Below are positions 1 through 8,640 of a DNA stretch of 64,000 nucleotides, in pieces. The position numbers and the translations under genes were made by a program. The notes under the pieces are model-generated. The model was not told the origin of the DNA. It ran no database searches and saw only the letters and a list, made by a program, of their open reading frames with translations. This DNA comes from Bacteroidia bacterium (lineage in GTDB: Bacteria; Bacteroidota; Bacteroidia; J057), in the NCBI GenBank assembly GCA_033391075.1, contig JAWPMV010000001.1, positions 4,774,001-4,838,000 of the forward strand. Reading direction: 5' to 3'. Each line of letters opens with the position of its first letter. Position 1 is the stretch's first letter.

Positions 1-1
1 C

Positions 2-796
2 TTATTCATTCACTTGCCCGAAGACAATGAAATAAGGATTCAGTAAATTTTCTTTGTTGTAGATCATCACTTCTCCACTTTCGGCTTGAATAACTCTGCC
101 ACCAGCTTCTTCTACGATGATTTGTGCAGATGCAGTATCCCATTCCATAGTAGGTCCCAGGCGAGGATAAATATCTGCTTTCCCTTCTGCAATCAGTACC
201 AGTTTCAGAGAACTCCCCATAGAAACCGTTTCGGGCTTATCGAACTGCTGGACATAGGCCTCTACTTCCGCAGTCATATGCGAACGTGAGCAGACCAAAC
301 GCAAAGCGGAATCTTCCATACTGAAGCTATTGGCGTCGATTTTTTCAGCCCTTGCATCTCCTACTTTTACATAGGCGCCCTCTCCTTTGGCCGCGAAGTA
401 AGTAATATTTTTAACGGGCACATGAACGCAACCCATGATGACTTCATTTCCTTCTACCAAAGCGATATTGACGGTAAACTCCCCATTTCGCTTGATAAAT
501 TCTTTGGTACCGTCCAAAGGATCGACCAGCCAAAAGCGAGACCATGACTTACGCTCTTCATAAGGAATATCTCTGCCTTCCTCTGAAAGAATAGGAATCT
601 CAGGACTCATTTCTGTAAGCCGAGCCTCAATTACATTATGTGCAGCTTTGTCGGCCAGGGTAAGGGGAGAATCATCTGCCTTGAAGTCTACACGATCAAA
701 TTGACTTTCATCATGATAAATCTTCAGGATTTCTTCTCCGGCAATACGAGAAATATCGGTAAGAGCTTTTAGAAAGGTTATGTCTTTTATGTGCAT
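2..796 (-). CDS. cysQ: 3'(2'),5'-bisphosphate nucleotidase CysQ
   Basis: Inositol-monophosphatase-fold enzyme of 264 residues, expected to remove the 3'-phosphate from PAP/PAPS and so recycle the by-product of sulfate assimilation in the cytoplasm. The metal-binding signature is intact: E72-E73 in the SEEG segment, D92-P-L-D95-G-T in the main motif, and D220 in EWDTAS near the C-terminus. The length is normal for CysQ. The ATG at 796 gives the family's usual N-terminus. It lies on the same strand as trxB, but a strong terminator sits between them, so it is probably its own unit. An ordinary inositol monophosphatase is the alternative, but the GTKEF and EWDTAS context favours CysQ. Confidence 0.93.
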   Translation of the reverse strand: MHIKDITFLKALTDISRIAGEEILKIYHDESQFDRVDFKADDSPLTLADKAAHNVIEARLTEMSPEIPILSEEGRDIPYEERKSWSRFWLVDPLDGTKEFIKRNGEFTVNIALVEGNEVIMGCVHVPVKNITYFAAKGEGAYVKVGDARAEKIDANSFSMEDSALRLVCSRSHMTAEVEAYVQQFDKPETVSMGSSLKLVLIAEGKADIYPRLGPTMEWDTASAQIIVEEAGGRVIQAESGEVMIYNKENLLNPYFIVFGQVNE

Positions 797-898
797 GAAG
801 CTAAATTAATTGGACGAAGGTAAAGGTTTAGTACTAAAAAAATTCCAGCAATTCACCTGAAATGCAACAAATCCTGACTGGAAGGAAAATAGGACAAA

Positions 899-945
899 TA
901 AAAAGGCTGGAAAGAGATACAAAATCCTCCTTCCAGCCTTTTTAT
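899..945 (-). terminator. Rho-independent terminator after trxB
   Basis: A perfect 12-bp inverted repeat (901-912 with 931-942, core AAAAGGCTGGAA) is flanked by an A-run and a T-run, so it could end transcription in either direction. It lies just beyond the trxB stop, between trxB and cysQ. Confidence 0.85.
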
Positions 946-956
946 TATCTATTTGA

Positions 957-1916
957 CTAAGCGATAGCTGCTTCTTTCGCAGCCAGCCATCTTTCTGCAT
1001 CCAGGGCAGCCATACAACCGGTTCCGGCAGCAGTTACTGCCTGACGATATACATTATCAGCAGCATCTCCAGAAACAAATACACCTTCGATATTGGTGAG
1101 AGAAGTCCCGGGCTTATTGATGATATATCCAGCTTCATCCATATCCAACTGTCCTTCAAAAATCTCGGTGCTAGGTTTATGACCAATTGCTACGAAGAAA
1201 GCTCCAACAGGAATTACAGATTCTTCCTGCGTTTGATTATTGATTACATGAACTGCTTCTACTTTTTCCTCTCCACTCAAATCTCTGGCTTCTGTATTCC
1301 AGTAAATCTCGATATTCTCGGCAGCTTTTACCCTTGCCTGCATAATCTTGGAAGCTCGCATTTCGTCTCTTCTCACCATCATATGAACTTTCGAACACAC
1401 TTTGGAAAGATAAAGTGCTTCTTCAGCAGCCGTATCTCCAGCACCTACGATCGCAACCTCCTGACCCCGGAAGAAATATCCATCACAAACAGCACAGGCA
1501 CTTACGCCTCTGTTCATATAGCGCTCTTCGGCATCTATACCCAGCCATTTGGCTGATGCACCGGTAGAAATAATGACCGCATCGGCTGTGTACTCATCTC
1601 CTCCATCGGTTACGAGTTTTTTAGGATTTGCATGCAAATCAACCTTCACGATATTCTCATACTTCATACGGGTTCCAAAGCGATCTGCCTGCTTTCTGAA
1701 ATCTTCCATCATCTCAGGTCCCATAATACCCGTAGGATATCCGGGATAGTTCTCAACATCATTGGTGATCATTAACTGTCCACCTGGTTGCAAACCGCTA
1801 AACATCAAAGGATGCAGTTCTGCCCGTGAGGCATAGATAGCTGCAGTGTATCCGGCAGGGCCAGATCCAATGATGATCACTTTTTCATGCTTGTTTTCTC
1901 CGTTTTCAGTACTCAT
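957..1916 (-). CDS. trxB: Thioredoxin-disulfide reductase TrxB
   Basis: FAD- and NADPH-dependent reductase of thioredoxin, 319 residues, the normal length of the low-molecular-weight bacterial type. The N-terminal FAD-binding motif GSGPAG is at residues 17-22, the redox pair C141-A-V-C144 lies in the NADPH domain, and a second nucleotide fold (VGAGDTA) follows. The C-terminal GVFVSGDAAD block, which contacts FAD, is present. It is cytoplasmic, with no signal peptide. A TAnnTTTG-like -7 box lies about 30 bp upstream, and a strong terminator lies immediately downstream, so it is probably transcribed alone. Confidence 0.97.
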   Translation of the reverse strand: MSTENGENKHEKVIIIGSGPAGYTAAIYASRAELHPLMFSGLQPGGQLMITNDVENYPGYPTGIMGPEMMEDFRKQADRFGTRMKYENIVKVDLHANPKKLVTDGGDEYTADAVIISTGASAKWLGIDAEERYMNRGVSACAVCDGYFFRGQEVAIVGAGDTAAEEALYLSKVCSKVHMMVRRDEMRASKIMQARVKAAENIEIYWNTEARDLSGEEKVEAVHVINNQTQEESVIPVGAFFVAIGHKPSTEIFEGQLDMDEAGYIINKPGTSLTNIEGVFVSGDAADNVYRQAVTAAGTGCMAALDAERWLAAKEAAIA

Positions 1917-1947
1917 TATGCTCCTTTATATAAATTAGTATCGGCTA

Positions 1948-1955
1948 CAAAGGTA
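1948..1955 (-). promoter_or_regulatory. Putative Bacteroidota -7 promoter box of trxB
   Basis: On the minus strand the sequence reads TACCTTTG, an exact match to the TAnnTTTG -7 element, 32 bp upstream of the trxB ATG. I see no good -33 TTTG at the usual distance, so this is tentative. Confidence 0.4.
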
Positions 1956-2017
1956 CAACAATTTTAAAATAAAAATGTCCGCTGGCTTACCAGTTCAGAG
2001 GCAGAAATACAGGACAG

Positions 2018-2641
2018 CTAGACGCTCTTTACAGGAATCTTATTGATCCAATACGTCTCAAGTGTATAAGGAATATTGAAGAGTTGTACCAACTCCTGTG
2101 GTTCAAGAATCAAACTCGAAACCGTGACACTATATCCCCCTTTCAAACGGAGATTGAGGTAATTGATTTTGTAGGGAAAAAGGAGGCTTAGGCGAATGGT
2201 GCAGTTTTCAATCTGGCTTTCGTGAAACAAGATATTCTTTCCGCTCTCCGGCTTTTCATATTTGATCAGTCCATGTTTTGCATCTACTTCTATGCGCGTA
2301 TCCTGTTCCTTCTGCAAACATTTGAAATAGTAATAAATGCCCGGGAGATAAAAGGGCCCAAAAATGGCGAGGAGGCAAAAGAATATTTGCGCAACCAGGT
2401 GATTATCCCAAATCAAAAAAGAGGCAAAACCGGCTATAGTAAAAGCCAGCAAACTCCAGCCAATTACTTTAAATGGCAGGACAAATAGTTCTTTTTCTTT
2501 ACTATAGATATCATAATAGGCAACATGCGGTTCCAGATAGTCACTTGCTTTATTTCTGGGTTGCTTGTTGGGTTGTTGATCAGCAAGGTCAGTTAAAATA
2601 TTAAACATATTGAAGCCCGAGTATAAACTGCCTAGCTGCAA
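2018..2641 (-). CDS. Hypothetical two-helix membrane protein
   Basis: Not recognised. The 207-residue product has a hydrophilic N-terminus, then two hydrophobic segments (roughly residues 58-78 and 85-107) with a short loop, then a soluble C-terminal half that is mostly beta-strand-like and rich in charged and aromatic residues. This layout resembles small bacterial PH-like membrane proteins, but no motif proves it. ATG codons at 2641 and 2608 are both possible starts. The coding frame is clean and it diverges from the acyltransferase pair, with an inverted repeat in the space between. Confidence 0.65.
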   Translation of the reverse strand: MQLGSLYSGFNMFNILTDLADQQPNKQPRNKASDYLEPHVAYYDIYSKEKELFVLPFKVIGWSLLAFTIAGFASFLIWDNHLVAQIFFCLLAIFGPFYLPGIYYYFKCLQKEQDTRIEVDAKHGLIKYEKPESGKNILFHESQIENCTIRLSLLFPYKINYLNLRLKGGYSVTVSSLILEPQELVQLFNIPYTLETYWINKIPVKSV

Positions 2642-2726
2642 TTTATGCTAAACAAAAAGGGGTGCATAACGCTTTATGAAGTCAAGCTTACAAGGACAAT
2701 GCAAAAAATATGCTAACTCATTTCGT

Positions 2727-2753
2727 TAATGATATAAAGCATAAATATCATTA
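2727..2753. promoter_or_regulatory. Operator-like dyad between divergent genes
   Basis: TAATGATAT (2727-2735) and its exact reverse complement ATATCATTA (2745-2753) are separated by 9 bp. The dyad lies between the divergent start codons at 2641 and 2919, where a regulator controlling both sides could bind. AT-rich dyads do arise by chance. Confidence 0.35.
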
Positions 2754-2918
2754 CTGAAAGGTTCTTTTTCCATTCAGAACGGCTTGAGTTGAGCCCTAAA
2801 TAGAAAGGAGGCTTTGCTTTAAGGCCAAATAAAAGAGGAGCAAAATTGGGAAGGGCTTTTCAATTTGCGTATCCTTGGGCAGCCAAAGGTGAAAAACACA
2901 AGAATATTCATCAGGACT

Positions 2919-3698
2919 ATGTGGCAATTTGTAAAAAAAAGTATCCAGTTCCTTTACAGCCTATATGCCTTCTTTGTGTTTTTTAGCACGGGTATAATTA
3001 CTCTTTTATATTATGTAATCATCTCCCCTCTACCGAATAATAAACGCTTGAGGGCTGTATATGCATTTAATAGAGTTTGGATGAAAACCTGGGGCTATCT
3101 CACCGGTTTCATTTTTGAGATCAATGACCATGATCATATACAAAGGGATGAAGTCTACGTCATCATGGCTAATCATGTCAATATTCTTGACATCTTCACC
3201 ATGGCCTCTCATATTCAGCATCCCTTTATGCCGCTTGCCAAAAAGGAGGTTTATCGTATTCCAATCCTGGGGCAATTGGTTGCCTTGAATGCCATTCCCG
3301 TGGACAGATCAAGTCCGGAAAGTCGGGCTGAGAGCATGAGAAATATGGTACAGAAAATGGAAGACGGGACCTCTATCCTTATTTTCCCGGAAGGCACTCG
3401 AAATCGAAGCGGCAAACCTCTGAAAAAGTTTTATGACGGTGGCTTTCGCTTGGCTATTGAATCTCAAAAACCCCTCATTCCAACAATCATCCTTAATACC
3501 CGGAATCTTCAACCCGTAAAATCGGTATTTCTTCGACCTGGCAGGATCAGGGTGGATTTTCTTTCCCCAATACCCACAAAGGGATTGACACAAGATGATC
3601 TACCAGCATTTAAAGAGCGCGTAAGAAAACTCATGTATGAGCATATCGTAAAAGAAGATAAATCTTTTAAAGATTTTTCACCTTCTGAAACGGATTAA
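2919..3698 (+). CDS. 1-acyl-glycerol-3-phosphate acyltransferase (PlsC family), copy 1
   Basis: Membrane-associated acyltransferase of phospholipid synthesis that would add the second acyl chain to lysophosphatidate. The HX4D catalytic motif is H86-V-N-I-L-D91, the substrate-binding block FPEGTR is at residues 156-161, and a hydrophobic segment spans about 10-35. I chose the ATG at 2919 (259 residues) over an upstream TTG at 2865 because the protein then aligns end to end with the next gene, with both motifs at identical residue numbers. It forms an operon with that paralogue, with a 14-bp gap. Acyl acceptors other than lysophosphatidate, such as ornithine lipids, are possible. Confidence 0.88.
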   Translation: MWQFVKKSIQFLYSLYAFFVFFSTGIITLLYYVIISPLPNNKRLRAVYAFNRVWMKTWGYLTGFIFEINDHDHIQRDEVYVIMANHVNILDIFTMASHIQHPFMPLAKKEVYRIPILGQLVALNAIPVDRSSPESRAESMRNMVQKMEDGTSILIFPEGTRNRSGKPLKKFYDGGFRLAIESQKPLIPTIILNTRNLQPVKSVFLRPGRIRVDFLSPIPTKGLTQDDLPAFKERVRKLMYEHIVKEDKSFKDFSPSETD

Positions 3699-3712
3699 CG
3701 ATATTTACAACC

Positions 3713-4495
3713 ATGGAAAAGATGATTAAAGACCTTTTCGGAGCTCTTTATACCGCCTACGGCATTCTGGTATTTATCCTTCCTATGCCCCTCGTCCTGC
3801 TTTTCCATATTTATGCAAGCATTCTACCCGAAAAGAAACGCCTCGTACGCATTTACAAAGCGCATAGCTACTGGATTCGATTCTGGACATTTGTTATAGG
3901 GACAGAATTTATTTTGGAGAATGAAGAGAAAGTTGATCCCCAGAAATCATACGTCTTCGTTGGGAATCATGTCAATATGCTGGATGTCGCAATGGTAGGC
4001 TCGATGTTGTTTCATCCATGGAAACCCCTCACGAAAAAAGAAATCAAGGACATTCCTTTACTGGGTTGGTTGATAGGGAATATATCTATTGTGGTAGATC
4101 GTAGAAGTCCCCAAAGCCGAAGCAATAGCTTGCTGGATATGGTAGATCATCTGAAAAAAGGAATATCCATTCTCATTTTCCCTGAAGGAAGTCGAAACCG
4201 TAAAGATATTCCCCTCAGTAAGTTTTATCCAGGAGCTTTCAAAACCGCGATAGAAGCACAGGCGCCCATTCTCCCTCTCGTAATTTATAATACCCGAAAG
4301 TTGAAACCGGTAAATGAGTTTCGTCTTTATCCGGGGAAAGGTTATGTACGACTTCTTGATCCCATTTCTACCGAGGGAAAAACCCTCGAGGATCTGGAAG
4401 ATCTGATGAAGGAAGTGCATGAAATCATGGAACGTCAGATTTTGGAACTTGACGACACTTTCCAAACAGATGCAGGAATAAGCCTTGCTACTTAG
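3713..4495 (+). CDS. 1-acyl-glycerol-3-phosphate acyltransferase (PlsC family), copy 2
   Basis: Tandem paralogue of the preceding gene, 260 residues, with NHVNMLD at H86/D91 and FPEGSR at 156-161. An N-terminal hydrophobic stretch (about 12-36) should tether it to the inner membrane. The two copies keep both catalytic motifs but differ widely in between, which suggests an old duplication and perhaps different acyl or acceptor specificity. Its stop codon overlaps the stop of the convergent glycosyltransferase gene by three bases, so no dedicated terminator fits between them. Confidence 0.88.
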   Translation: MEKMIKDLFGALYTAYGILVFILPMPLVLLFHIYASILPEKKRLVRIYKAHSYWIRFWTFVIGTEFILENEEKVDPQKSYVFVGNHVNMLDVAMVGSMLFHPWKPLTKKEIKDIPLLGWLIGNISIVVDRRSPQSRSNSLLDMVDHLKKGISILIFPEGSRNRKDIPLSKFYPGAFKTAIEAQAPILPLVIYNTRKLKPVNEFRLYPGKGYVRLLDPISTEGKTLEDLEDLMKEVHEIMERQILELDDTFQTDAGISLAT

Positions 4496-5541
4496 GCTGC
4501 AGATTCTTCTTTCATCGAAAGACCAAAGGCTTGAATGTGAGCGATTTCTCCAAAATTCCTGTACTCATCAAGTATCGTATCCATGACCTCCTCCAGGTGA
4601 TCGGGATAGTTTTGGGAGAACCAAAGCGGATTATTCAGCCACTTTTCCAGTTCAGATAAACGTTTTTCTTTAAGGTTCTTCAGCACTGGTACTCCCATTT
4701 TCTTCAAGGCCGCAGCATTACATTGTTGTTCATATTGGGTTTTCATGGGAATGACCATCAGTTTTTTACCCAAATACAAAGCTTCTGCAGGAGTTTCAAA
4801 ACCTGCACCACATAATACCCCCATACTTTCTGCCATGCTTTTGATGAAGGCTTTATTATTTGCCGGAAAGATCTCAATATCTCCAATTTTGATTGCTTCT
4901 TTAGCCTTGGGAGAAAAGATTTGCCATTTCGCTCCGCTAAACCTTCCCAATTTTACGATTAGTTTTTTGATCGAATAAGCAGGTAGATAAACCGTATAAT
5001 GCCCTTTATTCTGAACTTCCTGCTCTCGAATTTCTTTTCTGATAACAGGGGTGTAAATCCTTTGGTCATAGGATTCAAAATGGAACCCATACTGGACATC
5101 CGTAGGAGCATAATATTTCAATACCGCTTTTCCAGGCAGGTCGGGATGCTTGGGCTTGGGAGCATTTTTATGAAGAACGGCTGCCTGATGACTCAAGGAA
5201 ATCGAAGGGACTCTATGGATCTTGGAGGCCCAGGCAGAAATGGGTTCAAAATCATTGATCAGTAAATCATATTGAGCAATGGGTAAATCTCTGATCTCTT
5301 TCTGGGCATTGCGAAACTCCGCTTTCTTCCAGCTTTCCCAGAAGTCTATGCCTCCTTTTTTTCCAAAGGTATAGCCCAATCCTTTACAAGTATAGGTGAT
5401 TTCAAAAGGCAATTGAGGCCTTGATTTCAAACCAGAGACCAGTACATCTACTTCAGCTCTCTGTTTCAGTAATGGGACAATATCACGGGAACGGCTTAAA
5501 TGACCATTGCCTGTCCCTTGAATCGCATAAAGGATTTTCAT
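4492..5541 (-). CDS. MurG-like glycosyltransferase (GT28-type fold)
   Basis: 349-residue predicted glycosyltransferase. The N-terminus opens with MKILYAIQGTGNGHLSR, the glycine-rich loop typical of MurG/GT-B enzymes. The C-terminal half has GAGFETPAEALYLGKK followed by a QYEQQ-type segment, the nucleotide-sugar binding region of this fold. It resembles a conserved family of uncharacterised MurG relatives rather than MurG itself, and no peptidoglycan genes are near. It is translationally coupled to the upstream phosphoesterase gene by an ATGA overlap, so the two probably act in one pathway, perhaps glycolipid synthesis. The sugar donor and acceptor cannot be read from the sequence. Confidence 0.78.
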   Translation of the reverse strand: MKILYAIQGTGNGHLSRSRDIVPLLKQRAEVDVLVSGLKSRPQLPFEITYTCKGLGYTFGKKGGIDFWESWKKAEFRNAQKEIRDLPIAQYDLLINDFEPISAWASKIHRVPSISLSHQAAVLHKNAPKPKHPDLPGKAVLKYYAPTDVQYGFHFESYDQRIYTPVIRKEIREQEVQNKGHYTVYLPAYSIKKLIVKLGRFSGAKWQIFSPKAKEAIKIGDIEIFPANNKAFIKSMAESMGVLCGAGFETPAEALYLGKKLMVIPMKTQYEQQCNAAALKKMGVPVLKNLKEKRLSELEKWLNNPLWFSQNYPDHLEEVMDTILDEYRNFGEIAHIQAFGLSMKEESAA

Positions 5542-6452
5542 AGCTGTATAGTTAAGTTATTTTCTATTTCGGTTTTATTCTGTGCATTTACCTGAAATTC
5601 CGCGATCAGCTCTTCAAAAAGCTCTTTGTTTTTATAGCCTGCCTTCTGCAATTCCATTTCCTTTGACGAATCTGCAGGACTCATATTCTGCGCATCCTGA
5701 TCCTGAGCATATTCATAAATGGACCACTCGCCTGCATGATACTCCAGGGCTGTCAGGTTTTCGATCCAATCTCCCGAATTCAGGTAGATGACACTTTCCC
5801 CTTGCTTATTTACTACTTCTCGCATTTGGGCTTGATGAATATGTCCACAAACAACAAAGTCATAGCCATTTGAAATGGCGATCTCGGCTGCTGTTTCCTC
5901 AAAGTCATCGATAAATTTCACCGCCGACTTCACACTATTTTTGATTTTTTTGGAAAGAGAAATCCGCCCTTTCCCAAAGAGTTCGCTGATCCTGTTGGCC
6001 AGGGTATTGATCATGATAAGGAGATCATAGCCCATCCCACCCAGGCGCGCCAACCATTTAGAATGCTTCATGCTAACATCAAAAACATCTCCATGGAAAA
6101 ACCAGGCTTTCTTTCCATCCAATTCCAACACCACTTTGTTCACAATCTCAAAGTTTCCCAATTGAAATCCCTTAAACTTGCGGAGCATTTCATCATGGTT
6201 GCCCGTGATATAATAGACCCTGGTGCCAGATGCCAGAAGAGAGGTAATATATTTGATCACCTTCATATGGGACTTGGGAAAGTAGCGTTTATTGAATTGC
6301 CATATATCAATAAAATCTCCATTCAGAATCAGGATTTTGGGATTAAGCGTTTTTAGATAATTGAGGAGTTCTTTGGCTCTGCAACCAAAGGTTCCCAGGT
6401 GCACATCTGATATTACCAGGAGATCGATTTTACGTTTTTTATGCTTCTTCAT
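5538..6452 (-). CDS. LpxH-like calcineurin-fold phosphoesterase
   Basis: Metallophosphoesterase of 304 residues related to UDP-2,3-diacylglucosamine diphosphatase. All metal-site motifs are present: D16-V-H18 near the start, NGDFID with D46, G-N85-H86-D, H120-G-D, and G-H204-I-H206. The C-terminal 60 residues extend beyond the fold and look polar. In LpxH enzymes the reaction yields lipid X in lipid A synthesis, and coupling with a glycosyltransferase gene (4-bp ATGA overlap) fits an envelope-lipid role. Longer homologues of this kind are common in Bacteroidota and their substrate is less certain than for true LpxH. Confidence 0.82.
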   Translation of the reverse strand: MKKHKKRKIDLLVISDVHLGTFGCRAKELLNYLKTLNPKILILNGDFIDIWQFNKRYFPKSHMKVIKYITSLLASGTRVYYITGNHDEMLRKFKGFQLGNFEIVNKVVLELDGKKAWFFHGDVFDVSMKHSKWLARLGGMGYDLLIMINTLANRISELFGKGRISLSKKIKNSVKSAVKFIDDFEETAAEIAISNGYDFVVCGHIHQAQMREVVNKQGESVIYLNSGDWIENLTALEYHAGEWSIYEYAQDQDAQNMSPADSSKEMELQKAGYKNKELFEELIAEFQVNAQNKTEIENNLTIQL

Positions 6453-6767
6453 AGCCAGAGATTTTTATAGGCTTCGTGTGTACAAAAAAATAAGCTGCCC
6501 ATAAAGAGCAGCTGCATAGTCCAAAGCAAAGATTTGCTTTTCAAGAAAGGTAGGATGAGAGTTTCGGAACATGCAATAAAATTATTTGCTTATGTCGCGC
6601 TCTCCCAGATAGATTCTGTAAGCGTTTTTCAATTGATTTCAATCCAAAATTCCTAATCAAGTATTAGCTCTTGATTAGGAATAGGTGTGTTGCTGGTTAA
6701 TTTTTGATGAATAGGGAATGAAGAAAAGATTCTCTAAATGTTATGCTGATCGAATAGCCCAAACTTT
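6453..6767. other. 315-bp intergenic region
   Basis: No gene is apparent. It holds the promoter region of the phosphoesterase gene and, at 6649-6682, a perfect inverted repeat that probably ends the aminopeptidase transcript. A smaller AGCTGC/GCAGCT hairpin lies near 6493-6513. Confidence 0.6.
6649..6682 (-). terminator. Hairpin downstream of the M1 peptidase gene
   Basis: Perfect 13-bp inverted repeat (ATTCCTAATCAAG at 6649-6661 with 6670-6682) and an 8-bp loop, about 85 bp beyond the stop codon. Read on the minus strand it is followed only by a short T-run, so termination efficiency is uncertain. Confidence 0.55.
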
Positions 6768-8507
6768 CTACCCCTTTGGTTTCAACTGATTGCTTTTTAT
6801 CATCCGCACATATGCATTTACTCGGGGAAATTTTGGTTTTGAGCCTTTAGACATTGTATGAACTTTGATCTCTCGGGAAGCATGTAGTGTCAATCTACCC
6901 TTGGGAGTTTGAATTTGGAAGGGAAGTTCAAGCGTCTCTGATTTCGAGTTTAATTGATAATAAAAATCCGTCTTTTCAGGTCCTTTAACTGCGTACCATT
7001 TGATCATAGGTACCCGGGTTTTATCCAGGTATTGACTAAAAAATTCAGTATAGTCTTTAGCCGTCTTTCGGTTTACCAGTTCAATAAAATCTGCTGTTGA
7101 GGTAATCGAATTTCTTCTTTCTGCATAAAAGCTTCTCAGGATATCAAAAAATAATTCGTCATTGTCCAGCGATAATCTAAAGCTATGCATGAGGATTGCT
7201 CCTTTGACATAAACATCCGTCCGAATTCCAATACTCCCCTGAGGAATAGGATCCGAGACAGGCTTCTGATTCGTGATCCTTTCTTTCAGGTATTTGATAT
7301 ATTTCAGGTAGTTTTTATATCCTCCTATTTCTTCCGCATAAAGTGCCTCTGCGTAGGTAGCCATTCCCTCTTGCAACCAGACATCTTTAAAATCTCCGAC
7401 TGTAATGCTATTGCCCCACCATTCATGGGCTGCTTCATGAAGAATAATATCATCGAAGCTAAATCCACTCAAATTTTGGAAACCATTCCCATAAGAAATC
7501 GCAGTTTGATGCTCCATGCCATGATAAGGACTCACGATTAGTTTAAAGCCCTCCTCCCACCAGGGATATTCGCCATACGTTTTTTCCAAAAATTCCATCA
7601 TGGGCAGGGTTTGATGGAAGTGCTTCATTCCATAAGGAAGATGTTCCTTCAATAAAAAGAAATCCAGCTTTTTTCCAGAATCCTTTTCGCCATAGGGAAG
7701 AGAAAAATGTTGATAGGCGCCGATGTCGAAAGTTACATTATAAACATTCATCGGATATAAGGTTTTCCACACAAAAGTTTGACGGGAACCTTGCACTCTT
7801 CTCTCTTGTAATTTCCCATTGCTCAGGCAAACCAATCCCAGAGGTATCGTAAACTGCAGCAACATACTATCGGGCTCATCTGCTAAATCATCTTTAACGG
7901 GCCACCACACACTCGCCCCAAAGGTTTGACAAGCCACACCAAGCCAGGGATATCCATCTACATCATTTCGCCATACAAAGCCTCCTTCCCAAGGAGCAAA
8001 CTGACTTTCTCTGGGAACCCCATGATAATTGACCCGGATCACTGCTTGTTCTCCTTTCTTCAACTCCTCTTTTAACTGAATCACGATCACATTTTTTTGC
8101 CGTTCAAAATTGAGGGAGCTACTGTCCAGAAAAGCCGAGTCCATTTTCAGATTTTTATACAAATCCATCTGAACTACTTTCAAATCTGCTAAAGCAGTAA
8201 AATGCATCACTACCTCGCCCTGAATGGATTTTCTATCCAGATTGAAATCAATGTCGAGTTCGTAGTAGGAAACATCATAGCCGTATTTGGGTCCTTCTTT
8301 GGCCCATAGATCAGGTCCCGATACAAATAGGTATAGCCCAAATAATAAGACAGTCCATGTGAATCCGGAAAAAGACCAATGAGACAGATTGTTGAAAAAT
8401 GGGAGGCAAGGAGTGAAATGAGAAGTTTCTGTTCGAAACATTAAGCGGATTTGATTGTGCGACGGAATCTTTTGTAGGGGAATAAAGATACGCACAAACT
8501 CCTTCAC
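6768..8507 (-). CDS. M1 family metallo-aminopeptidase
   Basis: Zinc aminopeptidase of the gluzincin M1 family, 579 residues. The zinc site is complete: H357-E-A-A-H361 and the third ligand E380 in WLQEGMATY, with the exopeptidase region GMEH at 330-333. A hydrophobic segment at about 51-64 followed by the mature beta-rich domain suggests a signal anchor or export signal. An alternative ATG at 8441 would shorten the odd N-terminal extension by 22 residues and bring the hydrophobic segment nearer the start. The ERAP-like C-terminal helical domain is absent, so this is a short M1 type. Likely role: periplasmic or surface peptide breakdown. Confidence 0.88.
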   Translation of the reverse strand: MKEFVRIFIPLQKIPSHNQIRLMFRTETSHFTPCLPFFNNLSHWSFSGFTWTVLLFGLYLFVSGPDLWAKEGPKYGYDVSYYELDIDFNLDRKSIQGEVVMHFTALADLKVVQMDLYKNLKMDSAFLDSSSLNFERQKNVIVIQLKEELKKGEQAVIRVNYHGVPRESQFAPWEGGFVWRNDVDGYPWLGVACQTFGASVWWPVKDDLADEPDSMLLQFTIPLGLVCLSNGKLQERRVQGSRQTFVWKTLYPMNVYNVTFDIGAYQHFSLPYGEKDSGKKLDFFLLKEHLPYGMKHFHQTLPMMEFLEKTYGEYPWWEEGFKLIVSPYHGMEHQTAISYGNGFQNLSGFSFDDIILHEAAHEWWGNSITVGDFKDVWLQEGMATYAEALYAEEIGGYKNYLKYIKYLKERITNQKPVSDPIPQGSIGIRTDVYVKGAILMHSFRLSLDNDELFFDILRSFYAERRNSITSTADFIELVNRKTAKDYTEFFSQYLDKTRVPMIKWYAVKGPEKTDFYYQLNSKSETLELPFQIQTPKGRLTLHASREIKVHTMSKGSKPKFPRVNAYVRMIKSNQLKPKG

Positions 8508-8640
8508 TCATATCATTAGTTCAGGAAATTGCTTTTCCAAAAGCTGTGTAGCATCCGGGATCAAGGAGATTGCTTCGCTCCCTTCGCAATAAGAGAGATT
8601 CTGTCTTTGATTTATAGTCTGGTCCAAAGCCCAAAGAGGC

